Positions 1 to 12,315 of a stretch of DNA of 64,000 bases are shown here, in pieces. Where the stretch lies: positions 744,001 to 808,000 of the forward strand of contig JAIQDT010000841.1 of the NCBI GenBank assembly GCA_021521415.1. The letters run 5' to 3'. The stretch is from Bidens hawaiensis. Its lineage: Eukaryota > Streptophyta > Magnoliopsida > Asterales > Asteraceae. The position numbers and the translations under genes are program-made. The notes under the pieces are model-generated. The model ran no database searches and was not told the DNA's origin. It worked only from the letters and a program-made list of their open reading frames with translations. Position 1 is the first letter of the stretch, and every line of letters starts with the position of its first letter.

Positions 1-264
1 CTGCTGTCGCGGCACTCGTTTCTGTGGAACTAACGGGGATGCTCCATCTGAGATAGTCGGTCTAAACCGACTGTTAACACCCTTAACCGGGACCATAAAA
101 TTCCTCCTCAGTCCCCCGGGATTTACCAAACCACCCTTGTTCACTTGAATACCTCGAACTCTTTCGGGCGTTTTCGCCCGATTAATTTTGTTCCAACCCA
201 TACCATTTCTACCCTCGTTTCTGTTAACCGCTTTAGCCGTTTGTGGTTTACCGGCTCTTCCACT
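1..264 (-). CDS. Partial open frame running off the left edge, unknown product
   Basis: On the minus strand the frame is open for 88 codons from about 264 to the window edge, with no stop. It encodes a basic, Gly/Arg/Pro-rich stretch (for example GGLVNPGGLRRNFMVPVKG). Base composition changes sharply near 262: GC-rich inside, very AT-rich outside. There is no start codon at the upstream end, and AACAG just before the boundary could be an intron acceptor. So it may be an exon, a captured gene piece, or the far part of element A's extra ORF. No family recognised; no similarity seen to the extra ORF of element B. Confidence 0.35.
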
Positions 265-1861
265 GTTTAAATCGAATAACTTAAATTGAATTAAATAATA
301 TTTAAATAAATAAATAAAAGAAAAAATAAGAAAATCTTTTTGTTTTTTTTTAATATTTACCTTTAAACCCGAAAAGCAAAAAATAAAATAAAAACAGAAA
401 ATAAAATATTTTTGTATTTTTGATTATTTTAATCAAAATTAAATATATGTTACGAAAGCAGTACATATTTTTGTGAGTTTAAGCAGAGAATCATATTGAT
501 CAAATTGCCATTCCATCGCAGTTTTATATTTCAGCGTTATTATGACTAACGTTGAGTCAGTTATTGATATTGTTGTCCACTTAAATCTTATAACAAACTT
601 TCAAGCATTTTTGTGATATGATTAAATGTTCAATTAAAGCATAGAATATCAGAAACTATCAGCCTCTAATCTCGGTTCAAGCATAATTTTATTTTTACCT
701 TATCACCCCAACTTGACTTAAATCATTATGCTGTTGATGCACCAAGATTTCTTTACTGTGAATGAATATGCACGAGTCCATATGTAGGCTTACATACATT
801 GTGTCCCCTGGGGTCCGTTTCTTATTGGTATTGAGACGCGTGCAAGAGAGGAACAATGTATGACTAATAGCGGATTTTGATCAAGTCAGTAATTCAATTT
901 GTACGATGTACAACGGTGATCAAGTTTAATGACTTTGGGTTTTCTCTAAAAGCTAATGAAATATTCATTCATATGAATACCCAGATGATTAAGCCGCATA
1001 AAGACTCACGGTGTCCAGAACCCGAATGCTTTTTATTCAACTTATTATTTTTGGTGATCAGACAAACATAAGGTTGAGTATGATAGGCTATTTCATTCTT
1101 CCATCATTACCGAGAGTTTTGGAAGAGGCTAACACCTCTTTCAATTTGGTATTTCTTTATGTTTATATCATATACTTTACTCTAACAGCTTGTTTAAGAC
1201 CTATCAATGCACTAATGCAATTAAGCACTCAGCCTTTTAATCTTATTTCTTTCTAGATATGGGACCAGATTATCAATGTACTATCATTTTCTCTTTTTGC
1301 TTCAAAACTCATTTTTGAGGAGCATAAAAAATAAATTCAATCGCCCCAGTCACTTTCAGTTTATAGGTTAATGGCTATCCTATAAATCTACAAGTAGATA
1401 ACAGGACCAAAACATGCAAGAATGTTCCACAAACTTAAATAACCGACATAATTTTCAGCGAGAGAATTAAATAAAAACGCACAACAATCTCCCCAACTAC
1501 TTTCCATTATCAGGTAAATGGCTATCCCGAACATCTACAAGTAAATATCAGGACCAAACATATACAAGTATATGTCATTCAAATATGAGTAATTGACATA
1601 ATTTTAAGTGAAAGGGTGCAAAAATATTTTTGGTTTTTCTCTATACATGCAAAAAACACAATCTTTTGTCTTTTCAGATTTTTCTATACAAAAAAAAACA
1701 CAATCTTTTTTATTTTTTAATTTTCAATGTTTTTGGATTTTTCAAAATATTCTAAACAAAATCATAATATTTTTGTCTTTTTCATTTTCACCTCTAAAAC
1801 CCAAAACATAAAAAATAAGTAAAAGAAAATTTAAACAAAAACAAAATAAAGATAATTATCC
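265..1861 (-). other. Non-coding 3' region of element A after pol
   Basis: There is no supportable gene. The stretch 1330-1600 resembles 51150-51425 of element B: both have a recurring pattern of 'ggctatcc', 'atctacaagtag' and 'gaccaaa', then 'cgacataattttaag', and both lie just past the end of pol. The pattern occurs twice in tandem in each element. This marks the segment as homologous post-pol spacer shared by A and B. The rest is AT-rich. Confidence 0.55.
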
Positions 1862-2458
1862 TTGTTTCAGGATAGCAACAAGAGTTTTTAATCCATTTAA
1901 ACCAAGCAAAAAGTTAAAACGCGTTTTGTCAAATGCTTTGGTAAACAGATCAGCTTTTTGAAAATCAGTGTGCACTTTCTCAATATCAATTAAATTTTTT
2001 CAAAACAATCACGTATAAAATGATATCAAATTTCGATATGCTTAGCTTTTGAGTGTTGCACGGGATTTTTGGTGATACTAATAGCAGTAGAGTTATCAAT
2101 AAAGATGAGAGTAGTATGAAACTTCACACCGTAATCCCGCAAGTGTTGCTGGATCCAAAGAACCCGTGAGCAGCAACTCGAAGCTGCCACATACTCTGCT
2201 TCTGCGGTTGAAGTGAAGACCGTTGTCTACTTCTTACACTTCCAGGAAATAAGCTGGCTTCCTAGAAATTGACAACCTGTTGTAGTCGATTTGAAATTGA
2301 TCTTGCATCCTCCATAATCGGAATCCGAAATGCAGTGAGATCAAAGAAATTGTCCTTGGGATACCATAACCCAATGTCAGGATTACCCATAGATAGTGAA
2401 GTATACGTTTTACCGCCGCCAGATAGTCAATCGGGGACTTGATTGGTACCTGGAACAT
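1862..2458 (-). pseudogene. Element A RNase H domain (decayed)
   Basis: Copia-type RNase H at the C-terminal end of pol, which would remove the RNA strand of the RNA:DNA hybrid during reverse transcription. Visible pieces, read on the minus strand, are a LAAVKRILHYL segment leading in from RT near 2400, and near the end ADLFTKAFDK followed by LNGLKTL, the usual close of this domain. The reading frame is broken several times between them. The end aligns with the better preserved RNase H of element B (51482-51940). Non-functional. Confidence 0.75.
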
Positions 2459-2526
2459 AAATAAACTGCAAACATTATATCAGGACGAGAAGCAGTTAAA
2501 TAAATTAATGAACCAATCATTACTCG

Positions 2527-3826
2527 CTAAAGGGTTGTATCTACGGTATTCTCCAATTCATCCGGTGACAAATTGTGACCCACGGGAAGAGGCGTCGAAG
2601 GGATTTTTCTGGCTGTTATCTTGATTCGGCTCAAGACATTGTTCACATATTTCGTCTGATGAATAAATATTCCCGTGTCAGACTGATGAACCTGCAACCT
2701 TAAGAAGAAACTCATCTCCCCCATCGAGCTCATTTCAAACTTCGTCTGCATCGACTTCTCAAATTCCTTGCAAAGTTTGTTGTTTGTTGAACCAAATATG
2801 ATGTCATCGACATATATTTGCACAAGGAGCATATCATCACCAACGTTTCTTATAAAATAGAGTGCAGTCCACAGTTCGTCGTTTGAAGCCATGATCATTA
2901 AGATGGTCAACAAGTGTGCCGCACCAAGCTCTCGGGACTTGGTGTATACCATACAGGGCCTTGTTTAATCGATAAACACGGTCCGAATAATCTGGATCTT
3001 CAAAACCAGGAGGCTGTAAAACAAAGACTTCTTCATGAAGTTCCCCATTGAGAAATGCACTTTTGACATCCATTTGATAAACCTTAATGTTTTTGAAAGC
3101 CGCATAAGCTAAAAATATTCGTACAGCCTCCAATCGTGCAACTGGAGAATACACTTCCGTGTAATCTATGCCTTCTTGCTGATGAAAGCCTTGAACAACC
3201 AATCATGCTTTGTTTCTAAAAATAACCCCACGATCATCTTTCTTGCAATTAAATACCCATTTTGTCGGAATTGTCTTTTTAACTCTAGCAGGCTTATCAA
3301 TAAGATCCCAAACACCCAGTCGAGTAAATTGTTGCAACTCTTCTTGTATTGCTTCCACCCATGAAAAATCTTCAAGTGCCTTACGAACATTCATTGGTTC
3401 CATTTGAGATAAAAATCAAGTGTATTTTGCAAGATTTTTAATTCACGATGAGTGTATATCGGCATACGCACATAAAATAGTAGCATCACTTGAAGTTGCA
3501 ATCTGATGACGTGTTTGCACACCCACATCAAGATAACCAATGATGTTGTCTTGTGGATGATAAGAATGAATCTGAAGAGTTGGATTCTCAGGCATAACAA
3601 CATTATCAGTTAAATTCGTTAGATTCTCCTCAGCATCATGAGACGATTCACCAATCTCATGTGTTTCAGGAAATGGAGCTGAGGAGGAATCAAAGAAATG
3701 ACCATCATTAGACGAGAAAGAAATCACATCAGATGTATCAGGAAGATCATCTTGTGGTGTATCATCATAATTAGTACAAGAAGATATTGGAGGTAAGAAT
3801 TGATCTTCTAAATAAGCACGTACCAA
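2527..3826 (-). pseudogene. Element A integrase-RT linker and reverse transcriptase (decayed)
   Basis: Ty1/Copia reverse transcriptase, which copies element RNA into DNA. Minus-strand pieces in order: an acidic Ser-rich linker (3443-3826); the entry to RT with WVEAIQEELQQF and IPTKWVF (3203-3403); the segment with [13 protein letters not shown] and a [10 protein letters not shown] motif (2837-3202); and the active-site segment YVDDIIFGSTN (2527-2952). The two catalytic Asp residues of YVDD are still present. At least four frame breaks separate these pieces, and one junction (near 3202) lies within otherwise continuous RT sequence. It cannot be translated as one protein. Confidence 0.85.
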
Positions 3827-3889
3827 GTCCTCATCTGGTTGATCAACTATTTGAGTGAATCAATTAAATAAACTCTCATAGTCGAACAT

Positions 3890-4843
3890 CTAATCAGGTC
3901 CTTTACCATTGGGAGGTGTGGTGTATCGTTTATAATAGACATTGTAACACTCCTCTGAACAACCCGAAGTAAAGTTAAATACACGTTTCTTAGGTGATGC
4001 ATAACCTAAGAAATAACCTTCGATTACTTTTTCTTCGAATTTTCCCGCTTCTTTCTTCAACATAGTACAAGGACACCCAAAAGGCTCCAAATACTTTAAA
4101 TTAGGCTTTCTCTTGTTCAGAAGCTCGTAGCTTGTATTTTGTAGCTTCTTCACAGTCAAAAAATGATTTAGTGGGTAGCAAGTAGTATTCACAACCTCAT
4201 TCCAAAATTGAATAAGAAGCTTAGAATCTGCTAGCATTGTTCGTGCAGCTTCGATCAATGTTCGATTCTTTCTTTCTGCAACACCATCCTATTGAGGTAC
4301 ATATGGAGCACTGTATTCTTGATGAATTCCTTTCTGAATGCAAAAGAAATCCAATACAATATTTATGAACTTCGTGCTGTTATCACTTTGAATACGTCTC
4401 ACTTTCAGTTTATACAGTGATTCGATCTTCGTGATTAGATTTTGAACCAGAATGGGTGTTTAATCTTTCGAATTCATAAATAATACCCAAGAATATCTTG
4501 AATAGTCATTAGTGACAACTAGGAAATACAAATCACCAGCAATACTCGCACGATTCACAGGACCAAACAAATCCATATGAAGTCGTTCCAGTGGAGTGTC
4601 AATAGTATTGATTAACTTAGATGGGTGTGACTTCTTCTTCTGGTTTCCCATTTTACAAGCAACACATTGTTCAGTTAATTTAAAATGTTTCAAGGAAACA
4701 CCATCAACCAAGTCATTAGCCATAAGATAATTCATCTCCATAACGTGAATATGACTCATCCGTTTGTGCCATAAAATCGAGTCTTTCTCTGTTGCCTTAG
4801 AGACAAAACACGTTTCTACAGAAGAAGATACCTTAGAAGTCAT
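3890..4843 (-). pseudogene. Element A GAG-pre-integrase and integrase core (decayed)
   Basis: DDE integrase that would insert the cDNA into the genome. 4460-4843 holds the HHCC zinc-binding segment (HKRMSHIH then CVACKMG) and the first catalytic Asp in LHMDLFGPV. The second Asp, in QSDNSTKF near 4385, and the Glu, in GVAERKNRTL near 4270, can be read in a different frame. An in-frame stop lies between them at about 4292. 3890-4258 continues through the integrase core end (FWNEVVNTTCYPLN) into the region after it. The frame changes and the stop rule out function. Confidence 0.85.
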
Positions 4844-4998
4844 ATTTAAAAAATAAATATCATTTGATCGAGGAGATCACATAACTACCATATCTTCGGG
4901 AATGACGTATCCCGGTTTAAGTATTATGCACTCCTTATCATTAAATACGGTTGTGTATTTCTTATCACAGATTTGTGACACGCTCAACAAACTGTGGT

Positions 4999-5217
4999 CT
5001 ACTTTGTCATAATAACTAACCTTTCAAAAGTGATACACCCATTTGACACATCTCCTTCTTTAGTTATCATTTCACCTGCATTACCCGCAAACATGACATA
5101 CCCTCCTTGTATATTCTTGACATTTGTTAAGAGGTTAATGTTGCCGGTAATATGACGAGAGCATCCACTATCCATTATCCAGTTTTCACCAGAAACAGTC
5201 TTGGATGAACTCTGCAC
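4999..5217 (-). pseudogene. Element A aspartic protease (decayed)
   Basis: Copia protease that would cut the Gag-Pol polyprotein. The active-site motif is the usual plant form (WIMDSGCSRHITG), with Asp-Ser-Gly replacing Asp-Thr-Gly as in most Copia proteases. The segment continues through the flap-like GGYVMFAGNAGEM. It opens right after a diverged stretch (5223-5600) linking it to the second zinc knuckle. The frame is lost before integrase. Confidence 0.8.
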
Positions 5218-5602
5218 ATGAATGAAAAATGATTAGTTCAAAAAGGCAGCCCAGGCCTCAGTCTTGGGCACCTCTTGAGTTTCGTTTGAAGTTTTAATGT
5301 TTAGTGAATCCAAATGTGATTTAGCCGCTTTTGAATAAGTCACAGGTCGTTTCGACTTTCGTCTCAAGTATGCAGCTTGAACTACATTTGTATTCACATT
5401 CTTGCAAATAGGTTCCGTAGGAATGAATTTGGCTTTAAATTACTTGAATTTTCATTAACATGAATCACTTTTCGATGATTCACATCTATTAATATGATAT
5501 GGGTTTCATCATTAAAAGACATCAGTCTTTTCAAAATCTTCTTAATCACATGAACGGGTTTGGATTGTTCCTTGATAAATGGATGAAGATTTTGTGATTT
5601 CT

Positions 5603-6450
5603 TCAGTCCACATGAAATCTCCTTACTACATGACCTTGTTCACCACAGAGAAAACACGTTCTCATGTCAACACGCTCACGTTGTGGTTTTGCAGAAACTT
5701 GTGCAACAGAAGGTTGATGAAACACACCAGCAATGGGACCTTTGTCCAAATCATCAAATGTCACATATTTCCTTTTCATGTAGAAATCAAGATTTGAACA
5801 GTTTGAAAAGCTCTGTAAAGTGTCGGTTCCATTTGATTTAACAAATTGAACATTCTTAGCAGATTTTAACAATTGTTTAGCTTTTATCAAAGGATCTGTT
5901 GCATTTGATGTTTTGGAATTCACAAACTTATGTTCTAGATCTTATATCTTGGAAGTTTTATTTTGAAAGACACTATCTATCAATTCAGGCTTGATAAGAT
6001 TAAGCGGAATGTATTTCTCAGTGAACACAATGCTAATTCCTTTCAACTTAAACACTCTACCAGAAGATGGCTTAGAAGCAACATGATTGACAAAACGTAT
6101 CAAATCCTCATAAAAATCTTTGTCTTTTCTGATTTCTTAGCCTTAACCTTAACAGTTTTCTCCTTTTTCACTTGAGATGCATTTGAACCATACACAACCT
6201 CCTCAAATTCATGAGGTTCACATAAAATGTGATTCGAACTTGGAATGTTATGATTTTTGTGTACAACTTTAGGTTCAAATACGTCATCAATGATTACCTT
6301 ATCAACATTTTCAACAAAGACCTTGTTACTTTGAATATGAGGTTTTTGGGCATTGATATTTTCCTTTTTAACCACTTTAGGTTTTATCTCAACAACAGGT
6401 TCATTAACAACGACATCCTCTTTTCCCGCAAAAGGATTTGCAATAATCAT
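5603..6450 (-). pseudogene. Element A gag C-terminal part with second zinc knuckle
   Basis: 6100-6450 is a Lys/Val-rich stretch of low complexity. 5603-5923 ends with a zinc-knuckle-like motif, CFLCGEQGHVVRRF, in which the last Cys is lost: two Cys and one His remain. In the intact arrangement such knuckles bind RNA for packaging. Element B has the corresponding knuckle intact (CFRCNKVGHLVADC, 52360-53067), which supports the homology. The inner Copia element inserted just upstream, at 6472/14879. Confidence 0.7.
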
Positions 6451-6467
6451 TATGAAATGGTGGTGGT

Positions 6468-6472
6468 ACTTC
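6468..6472. repeat. Target site duplication ACTTC, left copy
   Basis: Five bases before the left LTR. They match 14879-14883 after the right LTR exactly, as expected from a single Copia integration into element A. Confidence 0.95.
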
Positions 6473-7422
6473 TGTTGGGTTTCTTTGGATATTTTAGACT
6501 TAGTTAATCATTTAATTAGTCATTAAAAGGCGGAAGCGTGATTATCTATGAACTTTATGTACATATATCCATATATATATTACAAGTTCATATGTGTGTT
6601 AATCTATGAATAACCCTTTATTCTTGTTTCAAGATTACCATTAATCTTAAGATTAGAAACCCGAGACTAAGGATCAAATAATACGGAAAAACTAAACTAT
6701 CAAAGCTTGTAAAACTTACATTCTTAACTCCTTAAGAGATGTAGTTAATGGTTGAAGAAGATGATGATGTTGATGCTAGACTTTCAAAGGGAAAATCCTC
6801 AAACGGAAGATACCCCGAGCCTCCAACACACACCGAGCTATGTTAGGAAGCTTGAACATGAGAAACCAAGACTCGAACCTCTTTTGTTTCTTGACTTCGG
6901 CCGAACCAAAAGCTAGAGGGAAAGAGAGAGTTGTGGTTACTTATTATCTCTTGAAAGTATGTTGATCTTTATATAAATGAGATCATATCTCATTCATATC
7001 TTAAGTTAGGTTTTTGGTCAAGTAAAAGTTACTCAACCGATATCAAGTCCTTACCAACTTTGACCAAGTGTATGGGGTGTAAGGCATACATGTCTAAATA
7101 ATATATATTTTATACCTTATAAAATATATAAACATCCCATCTTTTATAAACCAATTTATAAAAGAACACATGTTTAAATAATCATTCCAATAATAATTAT
7201 TTGAATAAATAAATTAACCAATTAATTTATTTAACACTTTCAAGTAATTATTCAGAAACCCGATTTCTGAATGTGTTGTGTTCTGTATTTGTTTTATAGA
7301 TCATATCTCAACAAATACATAATTGGTGTGTGTCTAACTCGTTATTGGGTATGACCCGACTTGGATCAAACACGACTAGCCACATTAACCTAAATGTGTC
7401 TCGGGCATACGGTATTCTAACA
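6473..7422 (-). repeat. 3' LTR of inner Copia element
   Basis: 950 bp, TGTTGGG...CTAACA, nearly identical to 13930-14878. A TATA-like element (TATATAAA on the minus strand) lies near 6970-6982. Confidence 0.95.
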
Positions 7423-7445
7423 ATCTCCTACTTGCACGTGACTCA
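7423..7445 (-). other. Polypurine tract region of inner Copia element
   Basis: Directly inside the 3' LTR, the minus strand reads GTAGGAGAT up to the LTR. This is the expected place for the plus-strand DNA primer. It is short and only moderately purine-rich. Confidence 0.55.
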
Positions 7446-8202
7446 TAGGAAGTTAATGCTAATGGTGAATACCGCCTAACAACAGGTCACCATCCCTAGT
7501 GTGTTTGACTAAGTGCCATTCAATAACATCATCCCCTTCAAGTCCATACTTGATATGATATAGGTAAGTCTTATCACTACATCCCTTTGTTACTAGATGT
7601 CCTGTCAAATCGAAGAAACACAGAGTGATCATTCTCTCAATGATTTAACTTAACAGGCCTTAGACATCTAAACTCTCAACACATAAGAGGAACAAATCCC
7701 ATCTTGACTGCATACACCCTTGTTGACATCTCGTATGATATCTGAGCTCTTTCTTACACGTTATCGTGTTACCGAAATAACAAAGAAGAGAGTCAAGTTA
7801 TCAGACTTGATGAAAGACCAGATCCAATATGCATCTTAGGTCAAAGGACACAATGATACTCGCCTTTACTCAAGGATTACTTATGATCAGTTACACTAAC
7901 TCCATGCAGTGATCCTTGAGAGCGGGTCAGTCCAATATTTGTATCCCACAAAAATCTATGAACTTTGGTGGCAAACCTATGCCCTATATTCATCACATGA
8001 ATATCAACCAATCCGGGTTCATAATAGTCTTACCTTCATACTTGTTCCCACAAGTATGATCGACTACGGACGTTTAGAACAACATAAGTCATTCATGGAT
8101 TAAACATGCAAATATAGAACATAACTCATTGAATAATTAAAACATAATTAATTTTCATGAGATACCCATTACATTCGTTCTTATACAAACACTAAACACA
8201 GA
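7446..8202 (-). other. 3' untranslated region of inner Copia element
   Basis: Non-coding sequence between the end of pol and the purine tract. No gene, repeat or further element seen. Confidence 0.6.
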
Positions 8203-8862
8203 TTAAATCCACTCACTAGAATTCCGAAGTCCTAATGCACAAACATGACCCTCATGCTTTGGCCTATCGAGGAGCTTCGTGAGTGGGTCCGCAATATTTT
8301 GATCGGTATGGACTTTATGAATACATATCTTTCCCTTTTCAACTTCATCCCTTATGTAGTTGAATCTGCGCTCAATGTGCCTCGTTTTCTGATGAGCACG
8401 AGGCTCCTTGATCTGTGCAATAGCACCCTCATTGTCACAGAATATCTCTAGGGGCTCCTGAATGGTAAAGATAATCCCTAGATCCATGATGAACTTTTTC
8501 ATCCATGCAGCCTCTTGGGCTGCCATTGAAGCGGCGATGTACTCAGATTCTGTAGTGGATAACGCGACAACATCCTGCTTCGAACTCTTTCAAGAGACAG
8601 CGCCTCCATTCAAAATGAAGACATATCCCGACTGTGACCGAGAATCATCTCGGTCATTTTGGAAACTCGCATCCACGTAACCCTTTACGACGAGTTCCTC
8701 CTCACCAGACCCATATATTAAAAACATATCCTTAGTCCTTCTAAGGTATTTTAATATATTCTTGACAGCCATCCAATGACTGTCACCTGGGTTGTGCTAG
8801 TATCTACTCGTTATGCTTAAAGCATACGAGACGTCCGGTCTAGTGCACATCATTGCATACAA
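8203..8862 (-). pseudogene. Inner Copia RNase H domain (two stops)
   Basis: Last domain of pol. 8590-8772 carries the start (MAVKNILKYLRRTKD, then VDASFQND with a catalytic Asp). 8203-8526 carries TESEYIAAS with the catalytic Glu, ICDN-like FCDNEGA, and the closing ADPLTK. Two in-frame stops break it: one near 8799 before HNPGDSHW, and one near 8589, where the usual Trp codon of the VSWKSSKQ motif has become a stop. Both look like single base changes. The stop at 8203 is the natural end of pol. Confidence 0.85.
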
Positions 8863-8931
8863 AGTACATAGCATTGCTAATTACATAACACATGCTTATT
8901 TATATTGTTGTGTCAAAATCTGGTGATATTC
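8862..8931 (-). other. Approx. 70-bp insertion in inner Copia RT/RNase H junction
   Basis: RT reads normally to SAIGSIM (8932) and resumes at YAMMCTRPDVS (about 8861). In between lie about 70 bp with a stop. The last part of the insert (gcaatgctatgtact on the minus strand) partly repeats the sequence that follows it (gcaatgatgtgcact), so a local duplication contributed. Confidence 0.6.
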
Positions 8932-10385
8932 ACATAATAGATCCTATTGCCGAAGCATAAGGAACATGCTTCATCCTATCCTGCTCTTCCTTAGAGCTAG
9001 GACTTTGGGATGAGCTTAACACGGTTCCACTAGGAATAGGTACCAAACCTTTCTTAGAGTTTTCCATCCTGAACCTTTTCAGGATTTTATCAATGTATGC
9101 ACTTTGATTGAGTCCGATCAATTTCCTTTGTCTATCCCTATAGACCTTTATTCCCAAGATATATGTCGCTTCTCCAAGATCCTTAATTGAGAAACGAGTA
9201 CTTAACCACGCTTTAACACTTTCCATACTTGGTATATCATTTCCAAATAAAAGTATATCATCGACATACAAAATAAGGAACATGACTATACTCCCACTAG
9301 CCCATTTATACACACACGCCTCATCACCGTTTTGGACGAAACCAAACGCTTTGATTTCTTCATTAAAACGACGATTCCACATCCGTGATGCTTGTTTCAA
9401 CCCGTAGATTGATTTCCTTAACTTACATACTTTGTCAGGATTAGATGGATCGACAAAACCTTCAGGCTGAACCATATGGACATCTTCCTCAAGATATCCA
9501 TTAAGAAAAGCGGTCTTGACATCCATCTGCCATATCTCATAATCAAAATGAGCTGCAATGGCAAATAATATCCTGATCGACTTAAGCATCGCGACCGGCG
9601 AGAAGGTTTCATCATAATCAATCCCTTGAGTTTGTGTGAAACCTTTTGCTACAAGTCGTGCTTTGTAAGTATCTAGATTTCCATGCATATCGGTCTTCTT
9701 CTTGAAGACCCACTTACATCCAACCAGTTTGGAGTTAAGTGGACGATCAACCAATTCCCAAACTTGGTTATCGTGCATGGATTGCATCTCGGCGCTCATG
9801 GCTTCAAGCCATTTTTCACAATCAGGTTGTGACATAGCATCTTTGTAGGAGATCGGTTCATCCGAATCGACCAAGTAGCAACCATCCACGAGAAATCCAT
9901 ATCTCTCGGGAGGTTGACTAACCCTACTAGATCTGCGAGCAACGTGTGTATGATCAACCATTTGATCACCTTCAACATCCTCGTGTTGAAAGCTAGTATC
10001 GACCAACTGTGTATCATCCAGTGATTCTTGAACCTCTTCAAGTTCCACTCTCTTTTCACTAGGTCCTTCAATAAGGAACTTAGTTTCTAAGAAGTATCCT
10101 TTGCGTGAAACAAACACTCTTTGTTCACTAGGATCATAGAATATATATCCTATATCATCCTTTGGGTATCCTATGAAGATACACTTGATGGATCGAGCCT
10201 CAAGCTTATTTGGGGTGTCACGTTTAACATAAACTTTGCATCCCCATACCCTTAAATATGAAAGGGATGGAACCTTTCCATGCCACACTTCATAGGGTGT
10301 TCGATCCACCTTTTTGGTCGGGGCTATATTCAAAATACGAGCTGCTGTAAGTAGTGCATATCCCCAAAATGATGGTGGTAGTGAG
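8930..10385 (-). pseudogene. Inner Copia integrase end and reverse transcriptase
   Basis: 467 codons are open from 10333 to 8930. Residues 1-60 are the integrase C-terminal part (TPYEVWHGK, then GYPKDD). About 165-245 is the RT entry (WLEAMSAEMQSM; KWVFKKK; ARLVAKGFTQ). WQMDVKTAFLNG lies at about 268-279, YGLKQASRMWN near 310 and the catalytic YVDD at 356-359, followed by the RT thumb and connection. All RT catalytic residues are present. The frame is continuous with the upstream integrase piece except for one in-frame TGA at about 10386. The displayed ATG is internal to integrase and is not a real start. Confidence 0.9.
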
Positions 10386-10387
10386 GT

Positions 10388-11271
10388 TCATGCCATCATT
10401 GATCGAACCATGTCCAACAGTGTTCGATTCCTCCTCTCGGATACTCCGTTATGTTGAGGAGTACCAGGAGGAGTGAGCTGTGAAACAATTCCACAATCTC
10501 TAAGATGACTTTGAAAAGCATCACTTAGGTATTCGCCTCCTCTATCGGAGCGGAGTACCTTGATTGTTCGGTCGAGCTGATTTTGTACTTCATTTTGAAA
10601 TTCCTTGAACATTTCAAAGGCTTCATGTTTGTGTTTCATTAGATACACATACCCATATCGACTAAAATCGTCGGTAAAGGTAATGAAGTACCTTTCACTA
10701 TTCCTACTAGTGGGCTTGAGAGGTCCGCATACATCCGTATGTATGATACCCAACAAGTCCTTAGCCCTTTCATTTGTACCTTTGAAAGGCTCTTTGGTCA
10801 TCTTGCCTTGAATACAAGATTCACACTCATCAAACGAACCTAACTCGTTTGTTTTCAAAAGACCATTCTTTTGGAGAGTATTTACACGATTCTTGTTTAT
10901 GTGTCCAAGGCGACAATGCCAAATGTAAGAATCACTCAAATCTTTTTTGAGTCTTTTGGTGGAAGTTTGATATAATGAGCTATTTGAGGTATTATCATAA
11001 ACCAATTCATAAATACCGTTGTTTGGTACAGCTTTAAAATAAAAGATACCATTAGATGATACATGCATTTCTGATTTTACAAATTTAAAGTCAAAATTAC
11101 ATTGTCTAAGAAGGTGCACGGAAATAATGTTCCTAGTCAAACTAGGAGCATACAAAACATTCCTCAAAACAACTTCCAAACCACTTGGAAGCGATAAAGT
11201 GAAGTCTCCTCTAGCGACCACGTGTACCCTTGCACCGTTGCCCATGAAAAGACTCACTTCGCCTTCTTTAA
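10388..11271 (-). pseudogene. Inner Copia GAG-pre-integrase and integrase core
   Basis: 289 open codons. HHCC zinc ligands are at His114, His119, Cys145 and Cys148. The catalytic triad is Asp175 (IHTDVCGP), Asp238 (RSDRGGEY) and Glu274 (GVSERRNRTL). The 35-residue spacing between the last two is that of a canonical DD35E integrase. The first codon of the open frame is GTG, not a true start: the segment continues the gag-protease frame after a one-base shift near 11270-11290. An in-frame TGA at about 10386 cuts the core from its C-terminal part. Confidence 0.9.
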
Positions 11272-12315
11272 GTCTTCATTCCTTTTGAACCCCTGCAACC
11301 AATTGCAAATGTGAGTTCCATATCCGGTATCCAATACCCATGTGTTAGAAGAAATAAGATTTAGCTCAATATTAATCATAAAGACATTACCCGAGGCATG
11401 CCCCGCATTCCTCTTGTCTCTTAGCTCCTTTAGGTAGACCGGGCAATTGCGTTTCCAATGTCCGGTCTCCCCACAACCAAAACAAGGATCATCCTTATGA
11501 CCCCTCGGTTCCACAACCTTTTGTTTCTTTTCCATAACCGGTGCCTTGCCCTTACCCTTAAGATGCACAGGAGGACCCTTTCTTTTTGCTACCTTAGCCT
11601 TAGGATTGGGCTGAGATCGATTCTTGGATCCACCTTCATTGATCGCAAACACGGGTAAAACCCTTTTACCCATGCTCGCCTCGGCTGTTTTAAGCATTGA
11701 GTGTAGTTCTCCAATGTTTTTGTCCCACCCGTTCATGTTATAATTTAACACGAAAGTGTCGAACCTTTTCGACAAAGAGTTAAGGATCAAATCCGTTGCT
11801 AACTCTTTTGAGATGGGACAATTGAGCTTGGCGAGGCGATCAATGTAACTTTTCATCTTAAGTACATAAGTTGAAACTGGTTGATTATCATCCATTCTAC
11901 ATGCATGCAAGGCTCGAACCGTTTCGAACCTTTCAACCCTCGATTGCTTAAGGAACATTTCCTTAAGTTGAGTAATCATGTCGTACGCATTATGGTTTTC
12001 GAAATCCTTTTGGATTTCGGGAACCATAGTCGCCAACATGAGGCATGACACTTGAATGGAATCTTCCGTGTGTTGGACCCAATTCATGTATTCGACCTCA
12101 CTTCCCTCTTCCGGTTCATTGGGGATAGGTGTTTCCAAAACATGATATAATTTTTCTTGTTTTAGAACAATCCTTAAATTTCGGAACCAATCCGAAAAGT
12201 TATTGTGATTAAGACGGTCTTTAGCGAGAATAGATCGGAGAGATACATTTTGGACGTTAGGGATTATGTTGTCGTCGACGTGTGCGGCCATCTGCAGAAT
12301 TTTAATTAAGTTCAT
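11254..12315 (-). pseudogene. Inner Copia gag and protease start
   Basis: 353 codons. The likely native start is Met9 (MAAHVDDN) rather than the first ATG. Residues 30-220 are the capsid-like UBN2/Copia gag region. A basic linker follows, then an intact zinc knuckle CFGCGETGHWKRNC (278-291), then the protease active site VLDTGYGTH (Asp329-Thr330-Gly331). The frame ends soon after, where one base has been gained or lost near 11270-11290: the downstream GEVSLFMGNG continuation is open in another frame. In Copia elements gag and pol form one frame, so this shift is damage rather than programmed frameshifting. Gag itself is intact. Confidence 0.9.
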
